The translations under genes were made by a program, and so were the position numbers. This document shows positions 11,001 to 17,489 of a stretch of 21,410 nt of DNA, one piece after another. The DNA is from a virus: the IMG/VR virus record IMGVR_UViG_3300017725_000095, positions 1 through 21,410 of that record; one strand, given 5' to 3'. The notes below the pieces were generated by a model. That model saw only the letters and a program-made list of their open reading frames with translations. It had not been told where the DNA came from and did no database searches. Within the stretch, counting starts at the first letter, position 1. Every line of letters begins with the position of its first letter.

Positions 11001-14000
11001 GTTGTATTTTACATTGGAAGTCTTGACCATTGCGTTCGGTAATTCTAGTTATACCATTAATATTAACAGTAATTGGTTCATAATTGAAAGTGCCATCACC
11101 CACTCCTTTAATATCAACATAGACACCATTATTAAATTCAGATTTGGAATCACTGAGACGGAAATTGTCTGAATCAATCTTGATTACAAAGTAATTTGTA
11201 TTCTCTAAAATCCCTTGCACTGCAGTTGATCCTGAGGTATACTGAATTATTTCACCCGTCTCAAAACCATGATTATCAATCTTGAATGAATCTGTAGCAG
11301 TAACTACACCAACAATTAATCTCTTTTTATTCTTATATCCTTCACCAGAATCAGTTACAACAATATTACTTACAATCTTTTTAGTTTTTGCCGAATACAA
11401 AGATTGAGTTCCCTGTCCAAATGTATTATTGAAGGTAATCGTATTGATACCTAACTGAGAATCTTTTTCATTAGTGTGGAGGGATATCCTAAAGTTATCA
11501 ATTACGTTAGCAAAGTAAGTTGTATTAGTGGACAGTCCACCAATAGATCTCATTTCTTTTGAATCATAAACGATTTCCTCGTTCTGTGAAAACTTATGAA
11601 ATGATGAGAATCCAATAGTATTGTTTCCAATGTTTACATTACCATTGAATTCAGTATTAATATTGACAGAATATGAAATCTCAACCAATGAAGTTTCAGC
11701 CTTTGCAGGTCTAATTGGATTGCCACCGGTAATTGATATTGTAGGAGTTTCCAAGAAGTCAAAACCTTGATCTACAATATCAATTCTTTCTAATGAACCT
11801 TCAACAGCAACAACACCTGTAGCTCCTATGCCAATATTATCCCTAATAGTAAGTCTAGGTGGGTTGACAACATCATAACCAGAACCACCGGCAGTCACAA
11901 TTAGATTTTTAATTGGTCCATAGAAGATGGTATCTTCTGACTTATAGTTCAGAAGTTCAACACCATTAAGGAATATTCCATTATAACCTGGAAGAGTTTT
12001 GAACTGACCAGCTTCTCTGATTGGTTCAATGATCTTTCTGTAGATCCCTTGTGGTGCAATGGTTTTGTTGTAGAAACTAAAGTAAGTGAAGACGTTATTG
12101 TTGACAGATCCACCTAGATTTGCAAATACATTCCTGAATAAATCTGATCTACTTCTTGAAAGTTTGACAGAAGTATTATTAATTTTCTTAATATAGAAAA
12201 CACCTGATTCTGTTCCCTCAAATTTACTTTCAGTTGTTGTTGTGATGGGGATTCCATCAGCATTAATCGTTGTATTTGTTATTACACCTGGTTGATAATA
12301 AACCGCATCACCAGTATAGAAACCATGAGGTAAACCAAAGTTGATTATGTTATCTGTGGCAAAACCACTAAAATTCAGAGTCTTATCATATGGATCAAGA
12401 CCTAGATCACCATAAGATGGGAGTGAGTTGGTTGCAATCAGTAAATCAGTATTGAAGTTTGAATAAGTATTCTGAACGTTAGCAGTGTACTTTTCAAGGA
12501 AACTATACTTTGGAGAGAAAACTTTAAGTAGTTGATTCTCAAAACTATAAACCTTGTTCAGATCAATTGATGAATTTGCCTTTATAGTAAATGATTTCTT
12601 ACTTCCAATATCAATAATTGAAGCATCGAGATTGCCACCAGTATTGTCACTTAATATTATTTTATATCCTACCTTCAATGTGTGATCGTCGAATGTCGTC
12701 ACATCATACTTAAGTTCAGAAATGTCAGTAATAATGATGCTGGAGACATCATACCTTGACTTATTGTTGACTAACCAATCAGATCCTCTTATTGACTCAT
12801 CTTCAATACCAAATGACTTGATATTAATGGTGTCTCTCTTATTGTAGAAACCACTATCCTGAATCTTAAGATCTTTCAGTGTGGAAGTGATCCTTACTCT
12901 GACTTCGTTATCAGTACCTAAACCAACATAAGAATGAGAATAATCATCGAGATCTACATCGGTCTTCTCACTGAGTATAGCATTAACTCCACTCACATTT
13001 AAGAACTGAGTGACAGACTTTCCTGTGTATACTATCGATACTATATTGCTATCACTATCAAGTATCTCTAACTTTCCTGATTCAGGGAAACTTACAGTAG
13101 AGTCAACATCCATGATTGTTGCACCAACTGCAACAGTGTTCAGGAGTTTTGTTTTAGGATTTGGTTTGAACTTACCGTAAGTTGTACCAGTTACATTAAC
13201 ATCTCTATCATATCCAGAGTCAATACTCAGTTGATAGTAGTCACCATCATTATATTGAATTTTACGGACATTGTTGACTGTACCACGAGCTTGTGTTGAA
13301 TTCTGAAATAATGTAAGGTTTTTGAGTTGCAGTGGATCACCAATATAACTCTTTACAACAATATCTTCTGTTACATTATAGTTTGAGCTAGATGGTTTGA
13401 GCAGGAATCTACTTGGGCGAATGATATCAACAGTCTCACCAAATAGAGCCTTAAACAGAATCTTATATGATAAGTCTGTTCCTTTCGACTTATAAAAACT
13501 ATTACTATTGATAATAAAATTCTTTGGATTCGTCTTCAGTGTTCTATCACCGAACCCAGGGCTTACTTGTGCCTTTAACTTTCTAAAAAACTCCTGAAGA
13601 AACAAGACATTCAGGTTTTGAATTATAGCACCTTTCTTGTGATTGGTGGGTGTAGTTTGACTTGAGAAGGATAGTCTGTCTGGTGTATTGGCAGAAGTAT
13701 GTGAAGTGGTGCCACTAAATCCTCTCTGGCATCCTTCAAAGTTAAGATTAGTCTTTGAATTATATGCAATAATTTCATCATCAATTTTAATCAGTCCATT
13801 ATTATCAACAAATCCTTCAGTAAAATTACCATCGACACCAGTAACAATTGTATCATCTACACTACTAATATCAACCTGAAGAACGGTAGAAGATTTTAGA
13901 CCAGTAAGCTGATCAATATTGACATATTTGTCAATATTTTGAAGAAGATCTAATGTCGCACCTTGAGTTTCCTGTGAAACATAATACTGTTCCAGAAACT

Positions 14001-14085
14001 CTGATAGGAGAGGAAAATCATCTCTGATAAAAGAAGGAAGTTGGCTGGCAACTATATCCTGGAATTTTACTCTATCTACTGACAT
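2059..14085 (-). CDS. Giant 4008-aa baseplate/fibre-arm-like structural protein with YHYH-type domain
   Basis: This single uninterrupted frame takes up 56% of the window. The start (MSVDRVKFQDIV, then PSFIRDDFPLLSEFLEQYY at about residues 18-36) and a second conserved-looking block (FFRKLKAQVSPGFGDRTL, about 162-180, to FLLKPSSSNY, about 233) look like an N-terminal anchor. At about 1225-1314 a YHYH-family-like region reads SHHSPIIGWAYDGTPIYGPY and, later, HNGRFCVTPDYPEGVYAYF. The eponymous YHYH has become YAYF. Fourteen GxGY-type and at least six H-F-x-G-E-x-V-x-Y-type segments recur along the chain. About 2640-2890 is a Ser/Thr-rich beta-type region, and the C-terminus has GITTINIDGIWCV (about 3885) and SFSFGKFSWGKINF (about 3957). 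No signal peptide, membrane segment or enzyme motif was seen. It follows gp6 by 6 nt, so a peripheral baseplate or arm role is inferred. Cyanophage annotations sometimes use the name VrlC for large proteins of this kind; I cannot confirm that match. Confidence 0.85.
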   Translation of the reverse strand: MSVDRVKFQDIVASQLPSFIRDDFPLLSEFLEQYYVSQETQGATLDLLQNIDKYVNIDQLTGLKSSTVLQVDISSVDDTIVTGVDGNFTEGFVDNNGLIKIDDEIIAYNSKTNLNFEGCQRGFSGTTSHTSANTPDRLSFSSQTTPTNHKKGAIIQNLNVLFLQEFFRKLKAQVSPGFGDRTLKTNPKNFIINSNSFYKSKGTDLSYKILFKALFGETVDIIRPSRFLLKPSSSNYNVTEDIVVKSYIGDPLQLKNLTLFQNSTQARGTVNNVRKIQYNDGDYYQLSIDSGYDRDVNVTGTTYGKFKPNPKTKLLNTVAVGATIMDVDSTVSFPESGKLEILDSDSNIVSIVYTGKSVTQFLNVSGVNAILSEKTDVDLDDYSHSYVGLGTDNEVRVRITSTLKDLKIQDSGFYNKRDTINIKSFGIEDESIRGSDWLVNNKSRYDVSSIIITDISELKYDVTTFDDHTLKVGYKIILSDNTGGNLDASIIDIGSKKSFTIKANSSIDLNKVYSFENQLLKVFSPKYSFLEKYTANVQNTYSNFNTDLLIATNSLPSYGDLGLDPYDKTLNFSGFATDNIINFGLPHGFYTGDAVYYQPGVITNTTINADGIPITTTTESKFEGTESGVFYIKKINNTSVKLSRSRSDLFRNVFANLGGSVNNNVFTYFSFYNKTIAPQGIYRKIIEPIREAGQFKTLPGYNGIFLNGVELLNYKSEDTIFYGPIKNLIVTAGGSGYDVVNPPRLTIRDNIGIGATGVVAVEGSLERIDIVDQGFDFLETPTISITGGNPIRPAKAETSLVEISYSVNINTEFNGNVNIGNNTIGFSSFHKFSQNEEIVYDSKEMRSIGGLSTNTTYFANVIDNFRISLHTNEKDSQLGINTITFNNTFGQGTQSLYSAKTKKIVSNIVVTDSGEGYKNKKRLIVGVVTATDSFKIDNHGFETGEIIQYTSGSTAVQGILENTNYFVIKIDSDNFRLSDSKSEFNNGVYVDIKGVGDGTFNYEPITVNINGITRITERNGQDFQCKIQPAFRGSIDSIDITNRGSQYGSSEIINLNREPEILFEGGQQAQIKPVINNGRFVDIIIDNSGREYISPPDLIIIGNGKYAKLTPIIENGKLVDVNIINPGIGYVDGQTSIAIANPGKGCDVESKINEWSINLFERNNEFVNNDDGFVDENLAGDKTEYCHLYTPRELRESTYVLKNNGDSFYGIADLEKSNGIEISNSHHSPIIGWAYDGTPIYGPYGYSTPEGGVIKQMRSGYELNVNLTNRPSPSIYPQGFFIEDFQFTGVGDLDVHNGRFCVTPDYPEGVYAYFTTLEPNVEAQGPFRNYKKPQFPYIIGDTFHSKRIEFNYSVESNQTDYDIQKNEWFRNTRSYNTNNLYSGYDYIFNSNKIKRQTIEVTGTNPGSISGVGIFTGGRNYQVGERVIFDNKQSDGKGAQARVSYVNGKEINTVSIATTLTPNVEFIKYFGLQQFIGFSSQPHNYQDQELVNVSGLSNYYKGFDGPYNVGVRSETFVTILGIGTASATGIATYLYVGGALKFPFIRPNDILGIGTEKVKVLNIEEESQRIRVLREQESTVGLAYSTGQVLIGDPRKFTINVGTLTTDKSFRVNEELYFDPPEAVGIGTTTGNGVGTPVTFRNPGIGATTLFIEPQSIYYKNHGLKLNDKVVYSLNGGTSIGVYNGISDANLTDYSELYVAPLTNNFIGISSHKVGMTTTGTYVGIGTTTGLLFFRDTGTGDHHSFKTVRSDILRTQVSRNIVTVSTATTHGLRPNNNVRVNIKPTDIQTIDVRFNQFNRRIVFNPIGFTSENVDTTLNTLYISNHEFSLGDKVVHQSSSPAGGLVNEKMYYVIPYSRDEIRLVEDKYQINEEEPIFVGITSTGLGGTISKINPLTKTRKNNNLKFDLSDPSLSFLSNGVKYPAFKMFVYLDQEFNKEFVTTGTKTDNKFEVSRSGSVGITSDANLTIEITDDVPFRLYYKFDAINIDIISIDQRGLILDTEVSPYNQINIEKSGYDGIQRLTGASGTSFTYELDSVPESLLYNSKNSIPTYDTDSKSVFGSISNIEMISNGSGYTKLPYVKGVNSGIGTNAILDAQTKDIGKILNHRFDSDNIGFDYPTDETLRPVANLPEILEMESLTSFESIGITSFGRNYLHPAKLVVIDGYTNKVIPEVDLRYQIGDTTVKILNNTTGMYDVMPRIIPTLNTNGVGISSIIFDSTTKIVRLLLNQSFQDERDFPFDVGSNILIENISVGLNTASKGYNSSVYEYTLFPVTTIFPQYGGTGAYIEYSLKDHLKDGEFPGKVEPLTTLGQVVAENDFPTFTAKLTTNDYFDGEKVVNGENTGIVESWTSSLDQLKVDTPKDFKVGTIIRGESSNTQSVVMRKYEFNAEITTGVGATIIHGWQDNVGFLNDNLQVIPNNEYYQNFSYSLSSKVPYDQWNDPVSNLGHTAGFAKFADYQLVSKETNPGKGIIQSEDANVEVVIDIIGEGDLNCYYNFDFVSEGTQHINGVLASNEIFFENRLLTDYFQSVGNRVLSIDDVSDQFNSNERAEKFSKVDDFESNYILNKIFTFVKDDVFTNERQFSVVNMLHNGIIGYSNEYGTISTYPPLGFYGYIQSGTGWSLTFNPIKFQYNAYQTATVAISLLDGVAGVGSTSLGDVLSIESDQVNINFGSTTTIASFPTSNKAAKLCVLAKGTSGIHSGQYHSSDINIVHDGTTVSMVEYGDIQTSFNNLNIGFGTYSSYIDGGLVKIDYHPSSSGSIEHQSQMTVFSGVGTSTGDHTLRTGRIKSSYTSIASSGSPLPVVISSYNDPYSANYSIVVVEDTTNNDLEMFELGMCNSTWNEVLTDWAYTRTSGTLGQVGVTSTSTTKNITFTPNPGIDVKVRTFGIDLMLYPGLINDTELKMNNLEITTGAGSYRGTKLDLKSQFGLKHKGLEIFRRVIDGSDTSTVSTTADTVTIPNHFFVTGEKLQYSHVGSGTSQAISIAPTSISGVTTDKLPETLYVIKVDEGRVRFAATAENALSLTPTSFDITGVGIGNSHVFTSTNQNAKALIAVDNMIQSPITETSITTDLNQDIIFDTIFDVTGITSFASGDIVRVDDEYMIADAVGIAGSTRFGVRRAQLGTGIGLHTTGATITKITGSYNITGSTVNFSSSPYGKTPLSTTATADPDSRDWTGITTSSSFQGRTFMRRSGAGRTEDTYSNNYVFDDISNKFNGIGTVFTLQNNGNNTTGYSTDNGIILLNNIFQVPKGSQVGDGTYQMEESVGVTSISFTGVGIAATNGYDPNSGDVPIGGLIISVGSESGFGYQPLVSAGGTVTVSATGSITNVSIANSGSGYRAGIQTVVNVGVQTDGEPNLQFIGTAAISGGNIVSVNITNPGSGYTSTNPPSVVFDEPLSYSNIPVEYSGNAGAGNSATVNIVVGQGSSVIDFEFRYGGYGYGEGEVLTVPVGGPTGIPTDPSLAFEEFQITIDEVFTDKFNGISIGQLQVLDKFDNLFNGSDKDFRLLIDGEPVSIQSAKGSNIEVDQTLLIFLNDILQEPGKSYIFNGGSTIKFAESPKVGDTSKVLFYKGSGDVDVIFTNVLETVKVGDTLDINNFPPDQTIIFDQEPRTVTGINTLDSVQTVTYLNPGITSDRSVLRPVTWCKQTSDKIINGQPIGKNRVKYEPFVQPTSYLIQPVGLGSTEAYVDNVRPLFDSNNESQIRSFQREITLTSQDNIVGASGTAIVSTSGIITSISITNSGVGYTVAPSVTIGSYSGVSESTATAAISGGQVTSVTITDGGSGYSDVPVVLFEQPKLIQEKINVSSYEGDYGTLVGFGTTTVGNDTRVIFDFFIDSQSFLRDTKYVGTAITVSGISTGDFFTIYNSNIGDDTFVSMSNDNTTIVGITTINIDGIWCVKDAQTLTTNVIGIGNTVVRRVFCNISGLSTASFSSTFLTFDSTLFTYDTQEVEVFTGGISSSFSFGKFSWGKINFEPRISSREFNSYNNNGYVGISSAGLVQRTNPLKFVNYI

Positions 14086-14091
14086 TATTTT

Positions 14092-16008
14092 TTATCGTGT
14101 GAGTGATCCGTTTGAATAGCTTGAAGTTACTGTATATGATCCACCTGATATATCACTACCTGAGGAAACCTGATCAGGAACCATGTTCACTGTCAAATTT
14201 GAGGTATCCATCTGTAGATAGAGATCACGAAGACCAAGAACATCATTAGAGTATGGACAGGATGAAACTTCAATGAGAGAAGTTCCACGAGTTACTTCAG
14301 TTGAAATAACATTAAGTGGGTTGAGTTTAATTAATCCTGTTATGTAATCAATCGTTCCAATGTTTCTTTTCAGAATCACTGGTTCAGTTGGTGAATCCAA
14401 CTTAAACATAAAGATTGTTCCAGTGGTGAGATTTGCATTAGGTGCATCACTCATGTATACTGTTCCAGCTATACCACTTACTGAGAAACCAGAAGTTTTA
14501 ATGTTAAATCCAAGTTCACTTTTTACATGAATGCGATTACCAAATGTTAGACTATATTCAATAAATTGATTTAGTATAGCCTGTAGGTCTCTCCTCATCT
14601 TCACAGTAGTAATATTTGAGGTAATTGAATCATGACTATCGTCAATGATCTTACCAAACTTACTATACTTGAACCTTGCCCCAAACTTATTTAACTGAGT
14701 AGAATCAGAGTACTTTATGATATTATTTGTTACTACGTTCCTGACTTGGGAAGGACCAGGTGCTAGGTTTGAATTATAATATACGTTAGTATCGATCTCA
14801 ATAAACAGATAATTGAGATCGATAATCTCAGTAATGATACCAGCTACCGAATACTTAGCAAGTTCTAGTTTGAGGTTCCTTTTAATTTCCTCAGATAAGA
14901 ATACACCATTGAATGGTTTAATACTGACAAATACCTTACCATACTGTGGGGGATTCAGTTCTTCACCACCATATGCCGCAACTGATTCTGCTTCAGTATA
15001 GATTCTGGGGACAAGTGACTCAAAATCAGTTGATGTTACAGCTCTGTCTTGAGATGCATAGATGTTAGGTGCTAGTTTCTTAATTGACTCAACACTCTCG
15101 ATCTCATCACCACCAAGAGCCGATTCATTGATTGTGAGACCAGAAACACCACTAGCTAGTGGGCTTCCGTTATTATCTTCTATTCTACCAATAAATGTCA
15201 GATTGGAGATACCGTTTGGTGATGATCCACTACATGTCAGATATTGAACTACAACTTGATTTGGTTCTTGTAACTTAGTTCCAAATATACCATCACCAAA
15301 CAATAATTCATATCTCTCACCTTCTGTTTCTCTTAGGAAGAATAGTGGTGTATCCTTATCTGCATTGATAAGACTAGTATATTGACTATATTTTCTCGAT
15401 ACTGTTGAGTTAGAATTAACCTTTACTGATACTCTAATAGAGTCTGTATCAATACCTGTATTTGGTAAGATGTATTTTTGATTTGGTAATCTTGATTGAA
15501 CATCATATGTTTGATTCAGGAACGAACCCTCATATACATCAACGTTATCAAATACAGCAAATCCTGTTGAATCTACCGGTACAGTGATATCCTCCATTAT
15601 ACAAAATGTAAATGAAGAATTATTGAACGTGGAACCAGATAGTGCCACAGCCCCAGCTTTCAGTGTTACTGATACAACACTAGTCTTAGTATCACCCGAT
15701 CCTCTTAGGTCAACCTCAAAGGAGATGTTTGATCTTGACGACTTCCTTGAACGAGGAAGGTAACCAATGTTTCGTGCGATTGATACAACATTCTCTCTTA
15801 ATGTTGCACTGTCAAGGAACACCTCATTCGATACCATGTTGGCATTGTATGAGGAGATATAACTGTTATATGCTAACGTGTCTATTATTGTCGATAGATT
15901 TGATCCCTCAAAATCATAATCCGTAAAGTTGGAATTTGATCTGAGATAATCTTTGATGGATTGTTTAATCTCATCAAAATCGACATTGCTGAAGTTTACT
16001 AAGGGCAT
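14092..16008 (-). CDS. 6: Baseplate wedge subunit gp6
   Basis: The 638-aa protein is close to T4 gp6 (about 660 aa). The N-terminus MPLVNFSNVDFDEIKQSIKD followed by GSNLSTIIDTLAYNSYISSY (about residues 35-54), then FLDSATLRENVVSIARNIGY (about 65-84), is characteristic of T4-like gp6. So is the central stretch APNIYASQDRAVTSTDFESL (about 311-330). In T4, gp6 dimers form the iris-like ring of the inner baseplate and bind gp25, gp53 and gp7; the same role is expected here. The ATG at 16008 lies one base after the gp25 stop, with AGGTAAG just before it acting as a plausible ribosome site inside the gp25 end, so translational coupling is likely. The stop at 14094-14092 is 6 nt before the giant gene. 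No oddities in length or frame were seen. Confidence 0.92.
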   Translation of the reverse strand: MPLVNFSNVDFDEIKQSIKDYLRSNSNFTDYDFEGSNLSTIIDTLAYNSYISSYNANMVSNEVFLDSATLRENVVSIARNIGYLPRSRKSSRSNISFEVDLRGSGDTKTSVVSVTLKAGAVALSGSTFNNSSFTFCIMEDITVPVDSTGFAVFDNVDVYEGSFLNQTYDVQSRLPNQKYILPNTGIDTDSIRVSVKVNSNSTVSRKYSQYTSLINADKDTPLFFLRETEGERYELLFGDGIFGTKLQEPNQVVVQYLTCSGSSPNGISNLTFIGRIEDNNGSPLASGVSGLTINESALGGDEIESVESIKKLAPNIYASQDRAVTSTDFESLVPRIYTEAESVAAYGGEELNPPQYGKVFVSIKPFNGVFLSEEIKRNLKLELAKYSVAGIITEIIDLNYLFIEIDTNVYYNSNLAPGPSQVRNVVTNNIIKYSDSTQLNKFGARFKYSKFGKIIDDSHDSITSNITTVKMRRDLQAILNQFIEYSLTFGNRIHVKSELGFNIKTSGFSVSGIAGTVYMSDAPNANLTTGTIFMFKLDSPTEPVILKRNIGTIDYITGLIKLNPLNVISTEVTRGTSLIEVSSCPYSNDVLGLRDLYLQMDTSNLTVNMVPDQVSSGSDISGGSYTVTSSYSNGSLTR

Positions 16009-16009
16009 C

Positions 16010-16411
16010 TTACCTAGTGGGCTCTAATGCAAATGATAGTGACTGTGGTAGAGCATCAATACCAACAATCTTATAACGAATGACTACATCAAACTCATAA
16101 TTATCTTCATTAGCAGAAACCTGAACTTCAGTTAAGTTAACTCTAGGTTCGAAGTTTCTTATTGATGTTTCAATTTCGGTTTTGATAGCGTATGATGTTT
16201 GATTATCAAAGTTCTCAAACAATAACCGATAAACATTTGAACCCAATTCTGAGTTAAAAGGTCTCTCACCAGGTGCAGTCATAACGAGATTACGAATAGA
16301 TCTCGCAATTGCATTTTCGTTTCTGAGAGCAACTAGGTCCATATTCAGGGGATTAGCCTGAAATGTAGCACTCACGTCTCGAAAAGCTTTAGTGATCCTT
16401 TCTGCTGGCAC
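16010..16411 (-). CDS. 25: Baseplate wedge subunit gp25 (GPW/gp25 family), GTG start
   Basis: The 133-aa protein matches T4 gp25 in length (132 aa). Typical features are NENAIARSIRNLVMTAPGER (about residues 30-49), PFNSELGSNVYRLLFENF (about 50-67) and the C-terminal beta part VIRYKIVG (about 114-121). gp25 is the conserved core wedge protein that helps nucleate sheath assembly and contacts gp6 and gp53 in contractile tails. The start is GTG at 16411-16409: there is no ATG in frame, and an in-frame TAA lies only three codons upstream, so no longer start is possible. A CAGG directly before GTG is at best a weak ribosome site. It is preceded by a late-type promoter motif and followed by gp6 after one base. 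Confidence 0.93.
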   Translation of the reverse strand: MPAERITKAFRDVSATFQANPLNMDLVALRNENAIARSIRNLVMTAPGERPFNSELGSNVYRLLFENFDNQTSYAIKTEIETSIRNFEPRVNLTEVQVSANEDNYEFDVVIRYKIVGIDALPQSLSFALEPTR

Positions 16412-16436
16412 CTGAACAGATTATATAAGTGTGCTT

Positions 16437-16443
16437 TATTTAG
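16437..16443 (-). promoter_or_regulatory. Candidate T4-type late promoter for gp25-gp6-giant gene
   Basis: The minus strand reads CTAAATA, embedded in ACACCTAAATAAAG, 26 nt before the gp25 GTG. The TAA at 16442-16440 is also the stop of the small 52-aa ORF. Spacing and the stop overlap mirror the motif before the fibre gene. Confidence 0.55.
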
Positions 16444-16598
16444 GTGTGTTCTGACAGGGTTTGTTGTCCACACTTACATACATGATTTGGATCATCACAA
16501 TCTTCGGACTCAAACAATCCATCTTCGTTTACAATTCTTTTATTTTTAGGTGTAATCTTATCATTTGCTATCTCCCGAAGTAGATTGTCTTCCATCAT
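16440..16598 (-). CDS. Small 52-aa hypothetical protein overlapping the 235-aa gene
   Basis: A frame of 52 codons begins at ATG 16598 (or the adjacent ATG at 16595), inside the end of the 235-aa gene and in a different frame, and ends at TAA 16442-16440. An AGGA lies just upstream of the start. The product begins MMEDNLLREIANDKITPKNK, is rich in Asp, Glu and Asn, and ends with a Cys/His cluster (C33, H39, C41, C43: CDDPNHVCKCG), which could bind one metal ion but is too short for a standard zinc finger. The intergenic part of its sequence is codon-like rather than random, which is why I call it a gene. The overlap and its position just ahead of gp25 suggest co-transcription with the 235-aa gene. 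Function unknown. Confidence 0.6.
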   Translation of the reverse strand: MMEDNLLREIANDKITPKNKRIVNEDGLFESEDCDDPNHVCKCGQQTLSEHT

Positions 16599-17268
16599 TA
16601 TCCTGTGTAGTATTAGTATCTAGTCTTTCTTTAGCAGTCTTCCAAAAATAAGAATCCTGATCACCAAGTCCATCTTTCTCATAACCACACTCTACCTGAT
16701 AGATTTGAGTGGATACTTTGAAATCTGGCATCTTTGGTTTCTCAGGTGTTAAACTATTATCATAGATACGAGTTCTATTGTTTGGATACAATGCATATTG
16801 TCCATTGTCAAGTTCAATCAAGTTATGAGACTTATGTTCAGAAGGGTTCTCTGAACAACTGTAATCAATGATATCAGGATCTTGATGGTAGTTGTCAAGA
16901 GTACACACATAAGACCCCTTCATGGTCCCATGGTTCCTTGTATAGACCTCATAGTTCATACTACCAATGAATTGTTTATTAACAGCAACAACACCATAAT
17001 CCATACAATTCCAAAACTGTAGGTTTTGTAAATTCATATCAGGGTCAGGTGTCTTTGGTTCTGATACAAAGGCACTGATCGGTAGTTTATCATACATTGC
17101 CCCATACTCTGGTAAGTATGTCTCAAAGTAAAAGGCTCGACCAGGGATACTCTTAGCAGATACCCATACACCTTTCTCAAACTCCCCATGACCTGACTGG
17201 TGGTCTGTTAGATATTCTTTTCGAACCCATACTTCAACAGATGGTAAGTTAGCAATCAAACATGCCAT
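16561..17268 (-). CDS. Conserved cyanophage hypothetical protein, 235 aa
   Basis: The 235-aa product starts MACLIANLPSVEVWVRKEYL and contains GRAFYFETYLPEYGAMYDKL (about residues 43-62), a pattern I recall from conserved cyanomyovirus proteins encoded beside gp25. It has several Trp/Tyr-rich segments (LQFWNCMDYGVV, about 83-94), five Cys residues, and a hydrophilic Thr/Asn/Asp-rich tail after about residue 210. No signal peptide or membrane segment is visible. The segment IELDNGQYALYPNNRTRIYD (about 151-170) looks like a beta hairpin. A terminator ends just upstream and a TATAGATA late-type motif lies between it and the start, so it probably opens the structural transcription unit. A virion or assembly role is inferred from position only. 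Confidence 0.85.
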   Translation of the reverse strand: MACLIANLPSVEVWVRKEYLTDHQSGHGEFEKGVWVSAKSIPGRAFYFETYLPEYGAMYDKLPISAFVSEPKTPDPDMNLQNLQFWNCMDYGVVAVNKQFIGSMNYEVYTRNHGTMKGSYVCTLDNYHQDPDIIDYSCSENPSEHKSHNLIELDNGQYALYPNNRTRIYDNSLTPEKPKMPDFKVSTQIYQVECGYEKDGLGDQDSYFWKTAKERLDTNTTQDNDGRQSTSGDSK

Positions 17269-17288
17269 ATTAATATCTTCAGTTAATA

Positions 17289-17296
17289 TATCTATA
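17289..17296 (-). promoter_or_regulatory. Candidate late promoter for the 235-aa gene
   Basis: The minus strand reads TATAGATA, one mismatch from the T4 late element TATAAATA. It lies 21 nt before the start codon and just after the preceding terminator. The spacing agrees with the other two late-type motifs (22 and 26 nt), but AT-rich sequence makes a chance match possible. Confidence 0.4.
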
Positions 17297-17300
17297 CATT

Positions 17301-17323
17301 AAAAAGGAATCCCGAAGGATTCC
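17301..17323 (-). terminator. Rho-independent terminator with UUCG loop
   Basis: On the minus strand GGAATCC-TTCG-GGATTCC is a perfect 7-bp stem with the very stable UUCG tetraloop, followed directly by TTTTT (17305-17301). It lies 7 nt after the stop of the 48-aa gene, so it closes the glycosyltransferase unit. Confidence 0.9.
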
Positions 17324-17330
17324 CATAATA

Positions 17331-17477
17331 CTATCGACCTTGACCTTTATACCTCTTCTTTGCCTTGTTAGAACTCGTAGACGCATACTTTGTATGTTGG
17401 CCTGATCCTTGTCGCGATTTTTTGGGTTGTGTCTCAATAAACACATTACCCATTAGACTCTTCTTAACTTTTGCCAT
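17331..17477 (-). CDS. Small basic conserved cyanophage protein, 48 aa
   Basis: The frame runs from ATG 17477 to TAG 17333-17331. It has the best ribosome site in the window, AGGAGGT at 17488-17482, 4 nt before the ATG. The product (MAKVKKSLMGNVFIETQPKK, then SRQGSGQHTKYAST, ending KKRYKGQGR) is strongly basic, with Lys and Arg throughout and few acidic residues. I recall near-identical small proteins in many cyanomyoviruses, always unassigned. The charge suggests nucleic-acid or ribosome binding, which is inference. It follows the glycosyltransferase stop by 12 nt, and the ribosome site sits in that gap, so the two genes form one unit. The next element downstream is the terminator. Confidence 0.88.
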   Translation of the reverse strand: MAKVKKSLMGNVFIETQPKKSRQGSGQHTKYASTSSNKAKKRYKGQGR

Positions 17478-17489
17478 AATGACCTCCTA

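Noticed and set aside
2399-13879. Many plus- and minus-strand open frames of 60-120 codons within the giant gene
   Set aside because: All are shadows of the 4008-codon frame, with low-complexity products and no independent start signals.
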